Below are positions 35,562 through 45,917 of a stretch of DNA of 64,000 nucleotides, piece by piece. Location of the stretch: positions 1,550,001-1,614,000 of the forward strand of contig NZ_CP009928.1 in the NCBI RefSeq assembly GCF_001021975.1. Direction: 5' to 3'. The notes under the pieces were generated by a model, which worked only from the letters and a program-made list of their open reading frames with translations, did no database searches and was not told the DNA's origin. The translations under genes and the position numbers were made by a program. Each line of letters starts with the position of its first letter. The first letter of the stretch is position 1. The stretch is from Chryseobacterium gallinarum. GTDB taxonomy: Bacteria; Bacteroidota; Bacteroidia; Flavobacteriales; Weeksellaceae.

Positions 35562-35599
35562 CATGAGGCCGCATCACTTGATATGGCCTCATTTTTTAT
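35562..35599. terminator. bidirectional terminator
   Basis: ATGAGGCC (35563-35570) and GGCCTCAT (35585-35592) with a T run on the plus side, between the peptide gene and convergent radical SAM gene. Confidence 0.8.
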
Positions 35600-35606
35600 T
35601 AATTAC

Positions 35607-36653
35607 TTAATCAAAAAGCCTTAGTTGCTGATCCCGGCTTCCCGTAAAATTTGCAGTTGAAAGTTTGGGAAATTCCTTTCCTTCAAAAAACTTCTTTCTG
35701 CCAATTTTAAAAGTAGTATGAACCATTTCAGCAATGTTTCCTTCTCCCTTTTGTCTTTCAAAATATCTTTTATCCCCCAGTTTTCCGCCACGCATAGAAC
35801 GAATCAGATTCAATACTTTCTGGGCTCTGTCCGGAAAGTGAGCTTCAATCCAATTGACAAATACAGGTTCCACCGTATCATTAAGCCTTACCAGTGTATA
35901 GCCAAAGCTCAATGCTCCTGCATCAGAAATCGTTTTCAATATTGTCAGCGGTTCATCACTATTTAATCCAGGAATGATAGGAGCTACCATAACATGGACA
36001 GGAATTTTATTTTCAGAAAGAATTTCTATAGCTTTCAATTTGTTGGAAGCAGAGCTTGTTCTGGGCTCCATCTTTCTTCTAAGCTCTTCATTGATTGTGG
36101 GAATACTTAGCGATACTGATACCAGGTTCTGTTCTGCCATAGGTTTTAAAATATCAATATCCCTTAACACCAGTGCATTTTTGGTCAGGACATTGACAGG
36201 ATGTCTGTAGTCAAGACAAAGCTGCAGTAATTTTCTGGTAATTTCAAATTGTCTTTCTGCGGGCTGATAGCAGTCCGTATTTCCGGAGAGTAAAATCGGA
36301 GCTGCTTTATATCCTCTTTTTTGAAAAAATTTTTCGAGAAGCTCAGGTGCATTTTTTTTCACCATGATTTTTCTTTCAAAATCAATTCCCGCACTATAGC
36401 CCCAGTATTCATGGGTAGGCCTTGCAAAGCAATAAGAACAACCATGTTCGCATCCCTGGTACGGATTCATAGAATATTCCATAGGAAGATCTTCGCTCTT
36501 CACCTGGTTGACAATGGTTTTCGGAAAAACCTCCGTAAAAGAGGTTTTCACGGTTTCGAAATCTTCATCATCAGGCTCATAGGTATACCTGTCGAAACGG
36601 TTGATAACGTTTCGCTGAGCTCCCTGACCTTTTATGAAATTTTCGTTTGCCAT
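35607..36653 (-). CDS. radical SAM protein of the PA0069 family
   Basis: A 348-residue enzyme with the 4Fe-4S cluster motif CEHGCSYC (Cx3Cx2C) in MNPYQGCEHGCSYCFARPTHEYWGYSAG. The arrangement resembles the SplB-like PA0069 group. It has the later GNTDCYQPAERQFEITR and VLTKNALVLRDIDIL segments conserved in this family. The chemistry of this group is unknown. Single gene. Confidence 0.92.
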   Translation of the reverse strand: MANENFIKGQGAQRNVINRFDRYTYEPDDEDFETVKTSFTEVFPKTIVNQVKSEDLPMEYSMNPYQGCEHGCSYCFARPTHEYWGYSAGIDFERKIMVKKNAPELLEKFFQKRGYKAAPILLSGNTDCYQPAERQFEITRKLLQLCLDYRHPVNVLTKNALVLRDIDILKPMAEQNLVSVSLSIPTINEELRRKMEPRTSSASNKLKAIEILSENKIPVHVMVAPIIPGLNSDEPLTILKTISDAGALSFGYTLVRLNDTVEPVFVNWIEAHFPDRAQKVLNLIRSMRGGKLGDKRYFERQKGEGNIAEMVHTTFKIGRKKFFEGKEFPKLSTANFTGSRDQQLRLFD

Positions 36654-36720
36654 TCTGATGTAAAATTAGAGTGGAATTTTTATAAAATAATAAGTTTTAA
36701 CACTAAAGTTTTCCACAAAA

Positions 36721-36752
36721 AAATCCAACACCTTCAAAAGCGTTGGATTTAA
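36721..36752. terminator. intrinsic terminator
   Basis: AAATCCAAC/GTTGGATTT (36721-36729 and 36742-36750). In the minus direction it closes the small membrane protein gene at 36776. Confidence 0.7.
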
Positions 36753-36775
36753 ACATAATTAAATATATTTTCTTA

Positions 36776-36970
36776 CTACTTCAGCGCGTAAAATTCCACT
36801 CCGTGAGTTTCATCGTCGTGGTTTGTTTGATCAAAGTGTCTGTGATAATCCGAATAGGTATCACTATATTTTTTATCTTTTTTAGTCAAAATCTTCTTAA
36901 TTCCTATTAAACTCAATACTGCCAAAAGACCAACTCCTCCTGCCAGTAAAACTCCAACTTCTTTTTTCAT
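36776..36970 (-). CDS. small single-helix membrane protein
   Basis: A 64-residue protein starting at the ATG complement of 36968-36970 (MKKEVGVLLAGG), with one membrane helix (VGVLLAGGVGLLAVLSLIGI) and a charged tail (KKILTKKDKKYSDTYSDYHRHFDQTNHDDETHGVEF) rich in His and Asp. An upstream extension in the frame (to 37048) gives a less likely long form. No family recognised. Confidence 0.6.
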   Translation of the reverse strand: MKKEVGVLLAGGVGLLAVLSLIGIKKILTKKDKKYSDTYSDYHRHFDQTNHDDETHGVEFYALK

Positions 36971-37143
36971 ATTTTCCTGATTTATTATTATTACCATTGC
37001 AAAAAGTATACCTATCTGAAGTTGCCGAATTATAAATTTTGTTAACATTCAACTTTATTTTTAAAGAAATTATAATCCTTTATTTTTCTCATATCAGGAA
37101 GGGTATGGTTTAATTATTGTACTTATCTGTAAAAAATATTATT

Positions 37144-37494
37144 ATGGAAAATCCAGAAAACATAGACAGAATGACCACCTTAAGCCAGGTCATGAAAACC
37201 CTTTCCGAAAGAGGTATTCATAGAGAATTCAGGATGAATGAAAGTTGTGAAATGAAGTTTGAAAATTCTGACAAAATTTATAAGCCCAATGAACTCACAA
37301 TTTTAAAGACCTATCGTTTTGAGGGGGATAGTAATCCTGATGATAATGCTGTACTTTATGTGGTAAAAGACGATGCCGGAAATCGTGGAATGATCATCGA
37401 TTCTTACGGAGCAGACAGCAATTATCCTGGTGAAGAATTTGACAAATTTTTAAGAGAAATTCCCATTCTTGAAAGTGACGAATTTAATTTTTAG
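37144..37494 (+). CDS. conserved small protein (often called phosphoribosylpyrophosphate synthetase-like)
   Basis: A 116-residue soluble protein starting MENPENIDRMTTLSQVMKT, with the conserved stretch FEGDSNPDDNAVLYVVKDD and GMIIDSYGADSNYPGEEFDKFLREI. Members in Bacteroidota databases carry a phosphoribosylpyrophosphate synthetase label, but the length and motifs do not support that enzyme. The frame extends upstream to a TTG (37117); the ATG at 37144 fits better. Function unknown. Confidence 0.7.
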   Translation: MENPENIDRMTTLSQVMKTLSERGIHREFRMNESCEMKFENSDKIYKPNELTILKTYRFEGDSNPDDNAVLYVVKDDAGNRGMIIDSYGADSNYPGEEFDKFLREIPILESDEFNF

Positions 37495-37517
37495 ATAGCG
37501 CACCTGACTAAATATAT

Positions 37518-37603
37518 TTTTAAACCATTAAGACCGTTTTAACTAAAAAATTTTTCACGCCAATTGATTAGAGCAGCCCGTTAGAACGCTTAATGGTTTA
37601 AAA
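37518..37603. repeat. long imperfect inverted repeat (hairpin)
   Basis: TTTTAAACCATTAAG (37518-37532) pairs with CTTAATGGTTTAAAA (37589-37603), and CGTTTTAAC (37535-37543) pairs with GTTAGAACG (37580-37588) with one mismatch. Left bases A-C are bulged and the inner loop is about 36 bases. It fills the space between two convergent genes, so it may act as a terminator for both or be a copy of a dispersed element. Confidence 0.7.
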
Positions 37604-37604
37604 T

Positions 37605-40259
37605 TTATTCTGTAGCCGAATCTTTTTTCTTTTTAAAGAGCCCCTTCAGAAATCCCTTTTTCTCTTTTTTACTCTCCCGCGACGGTGACGTCGTAGTCTT
37701 ATTTTTTATTTCCTGCTTTATTTCCCTGACAGATTCTTTCATTTCTTTTACAGAGGAAACAGCATTTTTCACTTTCTTCTCTGTTTTTTCCACATTAGCG
37801 CCAATCAGCGTTTTCTTTAAACCTTGTTCAATTCCTTTCCAGAACAGGTTAAAAAATGATTTTGTAGGGTCACGCTCAACATTTTCCACCGTTACAGATT
37901 CGGGAAAACTTCCTGAATCCGATTTAAGAAAAACATTCACCACGGCAGTTAAAAGGCCCTTCTTTTCATGGTTATTTTTATTTAAAACAGCAATTTTCAG
38001 GTCTTTATGCTTCATATTGAATGTTCCGTGCAATCCTGCCGGATTTCCTTTAAAATTAAACAACAGTTCCTGAATTGTCCCTTCTGTAGCAGTCACATGC
38101 AGATAAGGACGGATAAAAGGGTTAATTCCTTTCGCCGGAAGTCCAGCAATTCTTCCCGAAATAGCAAAAACATCATTTTGATCTGCCACATCAAAATTCC
38201 AGTTTACAGAAAGGGGGGCCAGGTTCATAAACGAGCAGTTGATTTTAATATCAACTTTTGTAGGTTTTCCTTTCGTCTTGGCAGAATTCAGGTTTTTGAC
38301 GTTCATATTAAAGTTGCTGAATGTCAGTTTTCCAGGGCCCATACTTTCGGGAGTGTCTTCTTCATATACCAGGATTGAATTCTTTAGATCCATATCCGCA
38401 ATAGTCAGCGGAATTTTAACAGACCTGAGCATTTTCGAGTACAGGGCTTTTATTTTAGGATCATCCTTGGGAATTTTACTCCTGAAAATATTAGCATCTG
38501 CAGATTGGATGGTCACATGCGAAGCGTTAACAAATTTATGCTGAGAAAACAGCTCCCAGTTTCCTTCTGCAGTGATCTGTCCTGCCTTTAAATCATATAA
38601 ATCTCTTTCAACAGGTATCATTTTGATAAACTGCGCCCTCGAAACGAGCGGCTTCATGGCAAAATTATTAGCCTGAATCCTGTTTTTGTTAAGTTTCAGC
38701 AGGCCAAGGTTAATATTGTAAAACCGGGTTTTATAAGCAAAATTACGGGTGGTGAGAAAATAATTTTTAACCTGGAAGGAAACCCCCTTTCCATTTGGCC
38801 CGGGAATAAGCTCAATATCATTAAACGTAGCATTCAGATCATGAAAAGATAGAGGTTGTTTTCCTTTATCATAGGTAATATTCGAGTTTTTTAAAGAAGC
38901 TTTTCTCACGATCAGGGAATGAATAATACCCGGATTTTTAGAAACATCAGGTTTATCTTCCCTTCCATGGAGTGTTCCGTTTACATTTTCTATAAGAAGA
39001 TCTTTGACATCCAGCATCAGTTTTTTATCAATAAAATCCAGTTTATTGACATGAAAGGCAATATGATCGGATTTTATACCCATATTGGTTTTCCCATCCG
39101 CAGAGTTTCCCGGTGTAAGTGAAATATCCCTGAGTTCACCGTTTGTTGGTTTTAGGGCGATGCTTCCAATATTGATATTCTGGTGATCGGTATACACAAT
39201 ATCTTTTCCTGAAAATGTGAAGTCCTTATATCCGATAGGAATGACCCGTTCAGAAGTGTCTTTGTTGAACATCAGTTTATTAATATTCAAATTAAGATGT
39301 GCTGCTGACAAGAGCCTGTTTCCATCCGGCTTATTAATGTATACTACGGCGTTGTTCAATTTTACATTTTCAAGATTGACCTCAAAATCAGATTTTTTTT
39401 CTGTTTTTTTTGCTTTGATTCCGGTATTGTAAACGGTAAGAACAGGACTTTTAAAGTCGACATTGGCAAGGGATACCTTATTTTTATTTAAAACAATATC
39501 TTTAAAATCCATCCTGGGAATGGAGAATTCAAACAATCTGGCTTTTTGGGGATAGAATTTTTTAAACCGGGCAAAAGATAAAAGTGGAACCAACTTAAAA
39601 TTTACAACCGACATCTGTCCGTTTGTTGTATGTATAGATCCTATAGTTATTGCATATACATTATCCGGACGAAAGAAAAAGTTTTTACCTTTAATACTGT
39701 AGTGGTCAAAAACAACCGGTAATTTATTCTCTACAGATTCCTCGGTCATCTGTAGGTTTTCAACTAATAAATCCAGTTCCTGTACTGATAAAAATTTCTG
39801 TCTGGTATGCCTGAAAATAGTAACTGTTCCGTTGCTGATCCTGATGTTTTCAAATAAAACGGGATTTCTTTTTTTGCCTGTTTTGCGATCAACAGGTTTA
39901 GCCAGGGTTACATTCAGACGGGGTCTTGCCAGCAAGAGGTCAGAAGAGCTTATTTTTTTGTTGAAAACAGCATCATAAATACCCAACCGGCTAATTTTCA
40001 GAGTATCAATGGTGCCTTGAAGTCCTATAACATTGTTATTTTGAGGATCTTTGTTATTGACAGCGATCCCTGTAGCAAAAATATTTCCGGTTCCCAGATC
40101 TATATCCAGTGTTTTATAGGATACTTTATAATCCGAATGATTCTTAATATAATCAGGAAGCTGGGTTTTAAGCCATAAATTCAGTCCGAAATTTGCAATA
40201 AGAAGAAGAACAGCAAAAATCCCGAACCCTATTAATAGTTTTTTAACCCATTTTTTCAT
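37605..40259 (-). CDS. AsmA/DUF748-like large envelope protein
   Basis: An 884-residue protein with one N-terminal membrane anchor (WVKKLLIGFGIFAVLLLIANFGLN) and a long beta-rich body (SYKTLDIDLGTGNIFATGIAVNNKD, ISNGTVTIFRHTRQKFLSVQELDLLVENL). It ends in a Lys/Glu-rich coiled tail (KKVKNAVSSVKEMKESVREIKQEIKN). This is the AsmA/DUF748-type layout, seen in proteins that bridge or shape the periplasm and move lipids. The exact family assignment is by appearance. It is next to the DUF2797 gene, 31 bases away, in the same orientation. Confidence 0.78.
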   Translation of the reverse strand: MKKWVKKLLIGFGIFAVLLLIANFGLNLWLKTQLPDYIKNHSDYKVSYKTLDIDLGTGNIFATGIAVNNKDPQNNNVIGLQGTIDTLKISRLGIYDAVFNKKISSSDLLLARPRLNVTLAKPVDRKTGKKRNPVLFENIRISNGTVTIFRHTRQKFLSVQELDLLVENLQMTEESVENKLPVVFDHYSIKGKNFFFRPDNVYAITIGSIHTTNGQMSVVNFKLVPLLSFARFKKFYPQKARLFEFSIPRMDFKDIVLNKNKVSLANVDFKSPVLTVYNTGIKAKKTEKKSDFEVNLENVKLNNAVVYINKPDGNRLLSAAHLNLNINKLMFNKDTSERVIPIGYKDFTFSGKDIVYTDHQNINIGSIALKPTNGELRDISLTPGNSADGKTNMGIKSDHIAFHVNKLDFIDKKLMLDVKDLLIENVNGTLHGREDKPDVSKNPGIIHSLIVRKASLKNSNITYDKGKQPLSFHDLNATFNDIELIPGPNGKGVSFQVKNYFLTTRNFAYKTRFYNINLGLLKLNKNRIQANNFAMKPLVSRAQFIKMIPVERDLYDLKAGQITAEGNWELFSQHKFVNASHVTIQSADANIFRSKIPKDDPKIKALYSKMLRSVKIPLTIADMDLKNSILVYEEDTPESMGPGKLTFSNFNMNVKNLNSAKTKGKPTKVDIKINCSFMNLAPLSVNWNFDVADQNDVFAISGRIAGLPAKGINPFIRPYLHVTATEGTIQELLFNFKGNPAGLHGTFNMKHKDLKIAVLNKNNHEKKGLLTAVVNVFLKSDSGSFPESVTVENVERDPTKSFFNLFWKGIEQGLKKTLIGANVEKTEKKVKNAVSSVKEMKESVREIKQEIKNKTTTSPSRESKKEKKGFLKGLFKKKKDSATE

Positions 40260-40290
40260 ATTTGTGATCTGGTTTTATTGGTGATATATA

Positions 40291-41094
40291 TTAGGATTTA
40301 TTTTTTACTTCCAATTCAATAAGGTATCCTTCATGTCCCCTTACATTAATGAAGTTTCCGCCTTCAAATCCCAAATACTGTCCTTTGATTCCGGTAAGCC
40401 TCCCCTTAAACTCGGGTTTTTTGTCCAAGCTAAAAGAAGTTACTTTTTCCGGTTTTTCAAAAGGATAATCAAACATCCATAAATCTTCTCCATCTCTGTA
40501 GAATTTTTGGAAATCTTCAGGGAAATATTCCTTAATCTTTTGTCTGAAATCCGCAAGATCTATTTCTCCTTCAAAATCATCCTGAAGCATTTTCCTCCAA
40601 TTGGTTTTATCAGGCAAATGATTCTTTAAGGCGACTTCTATCATTCCAGCCTCATAACGATTGTCTGTCCTGGCGATCGGCAGGGCAAAAGTTGCTCCCT
40701 GATCAATCCATCTGGTAGGAATCTGGGTGTTTCTGGTCACTCCTACTTTTACGTCTCCCGTATAAGCCAGATAAACAGTGTGAGGCTGAAGCTGAATTTC
40801 TTTTTCCACTTCAAGGTCACGTTCAGCAACTCCCAGGTGTGCAGTAGAAAGTTCCGGACGGATAATTGTGTCACTGGCATACGGGCTTTCAAAAAAACAA
40901 TTTTTGCAGAAGCCCATCCTGTAAACAGGTTTATCCTCCCCGCAGTTTACACATTGAAACCCTATATGCTTTATGCTTAGCTCCTTTCCAAAAAGTTCAT
41001 TCATGTGGATCAGATCACCTGAAAGATTAAGATAGTATTGAATCGGCTTCGCATCGTAGCTCGTCATTTTTAAAATTTGCCCTTGAAACTGCAT
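40291..41094 (-). CDS. DUF2797 zinc-ribbon-type protein
   Basis: A 267-residue protein with two CxxC pairs (FQCVNCGEDKPVYRMGFCKNCFF, about residues 47-70) that look like a zinc ribbon and a C-terminal region with GVTRNTQIPTRWIDQGATFALPIARTDNRYEAG. The latter resembles the GIY-YIG-like nuclease family to which DUF2797 is related. A cytoplasmic nucleic-acid role is inferred. It precedes the AsmA-like gene, 31 bases. Confidence 0.85.
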   Translation of the reverse strand: MQFQGQILKMTSYDAKPIQYYLNLSGDLIHMNELFGKELSIKHIGFQCVNCGEDKPVYRMGFCKNCFFESPYASDTIIRPELSTAHLGVAERDLEVEKEIQLQPHTVYLAYTGDVKVGVTRNTQIPTRWIDQGATFALPIARTDNRYEAGMIEVALKNHLPDKTNWRKMLQDDFEGEIDLADFRQKIKEYFPEDFQKFYRDGEDLWMFDYPFEKPEKVTSFSLDKKPEFKGRLTGIKGQYLGFEGGNFINVRGHEGYLIELEVKNKS

Positions 41095-41183
41095 ATTAAT
41101 TTTATATTACTTTTTTAAGTAAATTTAATGATTATATTTTCAAAACGTAAAATTTATATTTTTGTACTAATAAAAAATCACAG

Positions 41184-42212
41184 ATGATTTACCTTGTAAC
41201 AGGAGGCAGCGGATTCATTGGTTCTCATTTAATTGAAAAATTATTAAGAAATGGACATTCTGTCATAAACATTGACAATTTTGATGATTTCTATGATTAT
41301 CAGATTAAAATTAAAAATACATTAGAGTCAATTGGTGTAAATCCGGATTTTGAGTTTTCCGGTAAAGAGACTGATATACGGCATTTAATTTCACTTTCCT
41401 CATCGGAAAAATATACTCTTTACTACCAGGATATCAGAGACAAAAAGGGGCTTGAAAGCATTTTTAAAAATCATCATATTGATATGGTCATCCACCTGGC
41501 TGCCCTTGCCGGGGTGCGCCCTTCTATTGAAAGGCCTTTGGAATATGAAGAGGTTAATGTCCGTGGTTCAATGAACCTTTGGGAATTATGCCGTGATTTT
41601 AATATTAAAAAATTCATTTGTGCCTCGTCATCAAGTGTTTATGGAAACAATGAAAAAATTCCTTTTTCGGAAACCGATAATGTAGACCATCCTATTTCCC
41701 CTTATGCGGCCACTAAAAAAAGCGGGGAAATATTAGGACATGTCTATCATGAGCTGTATCACATTGATATGATTCAGCTCCGTTTTTTCACCGTATACGG
41801 GCCCAGACAAAGACCGGACCTTGCGATACATAAGTTTACCCGTCTTATTTCAGACGCCCGGGAAATTCCTTTTTATGGAGATGGCAATACAGCCCGGGAT
41901 TATACTTATATTGATGATATTATTGATGGTATCGTTAAATCTATTGTTTACCTGGAAAATCATTCCGGGGTGTATGAAATTCTTAATTTAGGAGAAAACC
42001 AGGTGGTCACCTTAAATGAAATGGTAACTGCCATTGAAGAAGCGCTGGGGATGGCAGCCACCAAAAAAATTCTGCCAATGCAGCCGGGAGATGTCACAAA
42101 AACTAATGCAGATATTACCAAAGCGAAGGCTTTAATAGGGTATCAGCCGGGCACAGACTTCCAAAATGGCATAAAAAAATTTGTGGAATGGTTTTTGAGA
42201 AAACGTCATTAA
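41184..42212 (+). CDS. NAD-dependent sugar epimerase (UDP-glucuronate epimerase-like)
   Basis: A 342-residue extended short-chain dehydrogenase. The NAD motif is GGSGFIGSHL at the start. The catalytic triad is in ASSSSVYG (Ser) and YAATKKSGE (Tyr-x3-Lys). The segment FFTVYGPRQRPDLAIHKF is the nucleotide-sugar pocket. It resembles UDP-glucuronate 4-epimerases and related cell-surface polysaccharide enzymes; the actual sugar is unknown. It is divergent from DUF2797, and no polysaccharide cluster follows. Confidence 0.88.
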   Translation: MIYLVTGGSGFIGSHLIEKLLRNGHSVINIDNFDDFYDYQIKIKNTLESIGVNPDFEFSGKETDIRHLISLSSSEKYTLYYQDIRDKKGLESIFKNHHIDMVIHLAALAGVRPSIERPLEYEEVNVRGSMNLWELCRDFNIKKFICASSSSVYGNNEKIPFSETDNVDHPISPYAATKKSGEILGHVYHELYHIDMIQLRFFTVYGPRQRPDLAIHKFTRLISDAREIPFYGDGNTARDYTYIDDIIDGIVKSIVYLENHSGVYEILNLGENQVVTLNEMVTAIEEALGMAATKKILPMQPGDVTKTNADITKAKALIGYQPGTDFQNGIKKFVEWFLRKRH

Positions 42213-42347
42213 GTAAAATACTGACATACTGCCATGCAGCTGTGACAGACATTTATAAGAAAAAAATTATAAAAAGAATTGAAAATCAAGTATAAAAAAG
42301 TTTATTATACAACCTATTTTTATACTTTTGCAAAAAATTAGAAAATT

Positions 42348-42569
42348 ATGTACTGGACATTAGAATTAGCTTCATATCTAAGTGACGCACCTTGGCCAAT
42401 GACAAAAGCAGAGCTTATTGACTACGCAATCAGAACTGGTGCACCAATGGAAGTAGTGGAAAACCTTCAGGCAATTGAAGATGAAGGAGAAATTTATGAA
42501 TCTATTGAGGAAGTTTGGAGTGACTATCCTACTGACGAGGACTTCCTTTGGAACGAGGATGAATATTAA
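42348..42569 (+). CDS. DUF2795 small acidic protein
   Basis: A 73-residue protein, MYWTLELASYLSDAPWPMTKAELIDYAIRTG, with a strongly acidic C-terminus (DEGEIYESIEEVWSDY). The DUF2795 domain is common in Bacteroidota; function unknown. TACTTTTG at 42323-42330, 17 bases before the start, looks like the downstream promoter box, although no clear TTG lies at the proper distance. A terminator follows. Confidence 0.9.
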   Translation: MYWTLELASYLSDAPWPMTKAELIDYAIRTGAPMEVVENLQAIEDEGEIYESIEEVWSDYPTDEDFLWNEDEY

Positions 42570-42577
42570 TAAAGCGA

Positions 42578-42612
42578 TAAGCTTTAAGCTGCATGCTTAG
42601 AGCTTTTTTGCC
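42578..42612 (+). terminator. intrinsic terminator
   Basis: AAGCTTTAAGC-TGCAT-GCTTAGAGCTT followed by T run (42579-42609), after the DUF2795 gene. Confidence 0.78.
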
Positions 42613-42692
42613 CTTTTTATATATTAATTTACACGATAAGCGTGTCATTTAAACGCTTAAAGCATTTGCATTAAGCATAAAGCAAAAAATTT

Positions 42693-45600
42693 ATGAGTTT
42701 TTTAAACAAAGTTCTTAAAGGGTTTTTGGGAGACAAAAAAGCGCAGGACCTAAAAGAAGTAAAAAAAGTTGTAACAAAAATCAAAGCTGTAGAACCTGAC
42801 ATCCAACAATTATCGGATGACGGTTTGAGACAAAAGACGGCTGAGTTTAAAGAGAATATAAAATCTGCAACCAGCAAGATTACAGCTCAGATAGAACAGA
42901 TAAAAGAGCAGATTAAAAATTCAACTAACGTTGATGAAAAAGAAGCTCTTTTCTCAAAAATTGAGTCTTTAAAGAAAGAATCATACGAGATTGAAGAAAA
43001 AGTCCTGGTTCAGCTCCTTCCTGAAGCTTTTGCATTAGTGAAAGAAACAGCAAGAAGATGGGCACAGAATGGAGAAATCCGGGTAACAGCAACTGACTGG
43101 GATAGAGAGTTGGTAGCTGCAGGAAAAGACTTCGTAGAAATTCAGGGAGACCAAGCTGTTTGGAAAAACTCATGGGACGCAGCCGGAACTCCTGTAGTTT
43201 GGGACATGGTCCACTATGATGTTCAGTTTATCGGGGGGATTATTCTTCACAGCGGTAAAATTGCCGAAATGGCAACCGGTGAAGGTAAAACTCTGGTAGG
43301 AACATTGCCTATTTACTTAAATTCTCTTCCGGGAAGAGGAGTTCACGTGGTAACTGTGAATGATTACCTTGCCAAAAGAGACTCGGCATGGATGGGACCT
43401 CTTTATCAGTTCCACGGAATGTCTATTGATTGTATCGACAACCACCAGCCGAATTCAGACGGAAGAAGAAAAGCATATAACTCAGATATTACCTACGGGA
43501 CCAACAACGAATTCGGTTTCGATTACCTGAGAGATAATATGGTGACTTCACCTTCAGAACTGGTACAAAGAGAACTGAACTTTGCCATTGTGGATGAGGT
43601 GGATTCTGTATTGGTAGATGATGCAAGAACACCACTGATCATCTCTGGTCCGGTTCCCCAGGGAGACAGACAGGAGTTTGATGTCCTGAAACCTTCTATC
43701 GACAGAATTGTTGAAGTACAGAAGAAAACGGTTTCTACTATTTTTAATGAAGCCAAAAAACTAATCGCTGCCGGAAACACCAAAGAAGGTGGTTTTAAAT
43801 TACTTCAGGCGTACAGGGGACTTCCAAAAAACAGACAATTAATTAAATTTTTATCGGAAAGCGGAAACAGAGCATTGCTTCAGAAAGTGGAAGCGCAGTA
43901 CATGCAGGATAACAACCGTGATATGCCGATTGTAGATAAGGATCTTTACTTCGTGATTGAAGAAAAGAACAATCAGGTAGACCTTACAGACAAAGGTGTT
44001 GAATACATGTCTCAGGGAAATTCTGATCCAAACTTCTTCGTGCTTCCGGATATCGGAACTGAAATTGCAGAACTGGAGGCTAAGAACTTATCTAAAGAAG
44101 AGGAATTTGAAGCAAAAGAAAGGCTTTTCGCTGAATTTGCTGAAAAGTCAGAAAGGGTTCACACAATGAGCCAGCTACTGAAAGCTTACACATTATTTGA
44201 AAAAGATGATGAGTATGTAGTAATTGATGGTGAAGTAAAAATCGTTGATGAGCAGACGGGACGTATCATGGAGGGACGTCGTTATTCGGATGGTCTTCAC
44301 CAGGCAATTGAAGCTAAGGAAAATGTGAAGATTGAGGCAGCTACCCAAACTTTTGCAACCATTACGCTTCAGAACTATTTCCGTATGTACAACAAACTTG
44401 CGGGAATGACCGGTACTGCAGAAACAGAGGCAGGTGAGCTTTGGGAAATCTATAAATTAGACGTTGTTGTAATTCCAACAAACCGCCCTATCTTAAGACA
44501 GGACAAACAGGATTTAGTTTATAAGACTAACAGAGAAAAATATAATGCCGTAATTGAAGAAGTTGAAAGGTTAACAGCAGCCGGAAGACCGGTACTTGTA
44601 GGGACCACTTCGGTTGAAATCTCTCAATTGCTTTCCAAAGCATTACAATTAAGAAAAATTCCGCACCAGGTATTGAACGCTAAGCTTCACAAAAAAGAAG
44701 CAGAAATCGTTGCCGGTGCAGGACAGCCGGGAGTGGTAACTATTGCTACCAACATGGCTGGTCGTGGTACAGATATTAAGCTTTCAAAAGAGGTTAAAGA
44801 TGCAGGAGGCTTAGCCATCATTGGTACTGAGAGACATGATTCAAGACGTGTTGACAGACAGCTGAGAGGTAGAGCAGGACGTCAGGGAGATCCGGGAAGT
44901 TCCCAGTTCTATGTATCTCTGGAAGATAACCTGATGCGTCTCTTCGGATCTGAAAGAATTGCTAAAATGATGGACAGAATGGGTCATAAGGAAGGCGAGG
45001 TTATTCAGCACTCCATGATCAGCAAGTCTATTGAAAGAGCTCAGAAAAAAGTAGAGGAAAACAACTTCGGAACAAGAAAAAGACTTCTTGAGTATGATGA
45101 CGTTATGAACAAACAACGTGATGTGATCTATAAGAGAAGAAGAAATGCCCTATTCGGAGATCATTTGAAGTATGATATTACGAATATGATTTTCGATGTT
45201 GCCAACTCTATCGTAGCAAAAGGAAAAGCCAACGGAAGTTATAAAGATTTCGAATATGATATTATCAAAACCTTTACGATGGAGTCTCCGGTTTCCGAAG
45301 AAGATTTCAAAGGTAAATCTGTTCAGGATTTAACAAATATCCTATTCAAAGCTGCCCAGGAGGATTATCAAATGAAACTGAACCTGTTGAAAGAAAAATC
45401 GTTCCCAATCATTGAGAACGTATATCAAAATCAGGGTTCAATGTTTAAGATGATTCAGGTTCCTTTCACTGACGGGCACAAGACAATGACTATCGTAGCT
45501 GATTTAAAAGAAGCCTATGAAACGAAATGTGAAAGCCTGGTGAATGATTTTGAAAAGAACATTACCCTGTCTATCATTGATGAGAACTGGAAGCTTCACC

Positions 45601-45767
45601 TCCGTGAAATGGATGATCTGAGAAGATCTTCACAGGGAGCCGTTTACGAGCAGAAAGATCCATTGGTAATTTACAAACAGGAGTCTTTCCATCTATTCAG
45701 TGAAATGATTGATAAAATGAACAAAGAAATTATTTCGTTCCTATACAAAGGAGAAATCCCTTCATAA
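42693..45767 (+). CDS. secA: preprotein translocase ATPase SecA
   Basis: The 1024-residue motor of the Sec pathway. Walker A is in [35 protein letters not shown] is motif II, and motif VI-type [17 protein letters not shown] is preserved. The preprotein-crosslinking insert has the extra length typical of Bacteroidota. The C-terminus ends in FLYKGEIPS without the CxCx8C(H/C) zinc tail of E. coli, so SecB-type docking is absent or different. A terminator follows. Confidence 0.98.
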   Translation: MSFLNKVLKGFLGDKKAQDLKEVKKVVTKIKAVEPDIQQLSDDGLRQKTAEFKENIKSATSKITAQIEQIKEQIKNSTNVDEKEALFSKIESLKKESYEIEEKVLVQLLPEAFALVKETARRWAQNGEIRVTATDWDRELVAAGKDFVEIQGDQAVWKNSWDAAGTPVVWDMVHYDVQFIGGIILHSGKIAEMATGEGKTLVGTLPIYLNSLPGRGVHVVTVNDYLAKRDSAWMGPLYQFHGMSIDCIDNHQPNSDGRRKAYNSDITYGTNNEFGFDYLRDNMVTSPSELVQRELNFAIVDEVDSVLVDDARTPLIISGPVPQGDRQEFDVLKPSIDRIVEVQKKTVSTIFNEAKKLIAAGNTKEGGFKLLQAYRGLPKNRQLIKFLSESGNRALLQKVEAQYMQDNNRDMPIVDKDLYFVIEEKNNQVDLTDKGVEYMSQGNSDPNFFVLPDIGTEIAELEAKNLSKEEEFEAKERLFAEFAEKSERVHTMSQLLKAYTLFEKDDEYVVIDGEVKIVDEQTGRIMEGRRYSDGLHQAIEAKENVKIEAATQTFATITLQNYFRMYNKLAGMTGTAETEAGELWEIYKLDVVVIPTNRPILRQDKQDLVYKTNREKYNAVIEEVERLTAAGRPVLVGTTSVEISQLLSKALQLRKIPHQVLNAKLHKKEAEIVAGAGQPGVVTIATNMAGRGTDIKLSKEVKDAGGLAIIGTERHDSRRVDRQLRGRAGRQGDPGSSQFYVSLEDNLMRLFGSERIAKMMDRMGHKEGEVIQHSMISKSIERAQKKVEENNFGTRKRLLEYDDVMNKQRDVIYKRRRNALFGDHLKYDITNMIFDVANSIVAKGKANGSYKDFEYDIIKTFTMESPVSEEDFKGKSVQDLTNILFKAAQEDYQMKLNLLKEKSFPIIENVYQNQGSMFKMIQVPFTDGHKTMTIVADLKEAYETKCESLVNDFEKNITLSIIDENWKLHLREMDDLRRSSQGAVYEQKDPLVIYKQESFHLFSEMIDKMNKEIISFLYKGEIPS

Positions 45768-45790
45768 GGAATTATTAATAATAATATAAG

Positions 45791-45825
45791 AAAACCGCGC
45801 CATTACTAATGGTAGCGGTTTTTTG
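45791..45825 (+). terminator. terminator of secA
   Basis: AAAACCGC (45791-45798) and GCGGTTTT (45815-45822), with a nested CCATTA/TGGT stem and T run. Confidence 0.88.
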
Positions 45826-45917
45826 TTATCTATTGTATATATTTTTATGATAAATGTCAATAATATTATTTATTTAGAATAGTTAAAAATAATATATTTG
45901 CATAAAATTTGACTTTC

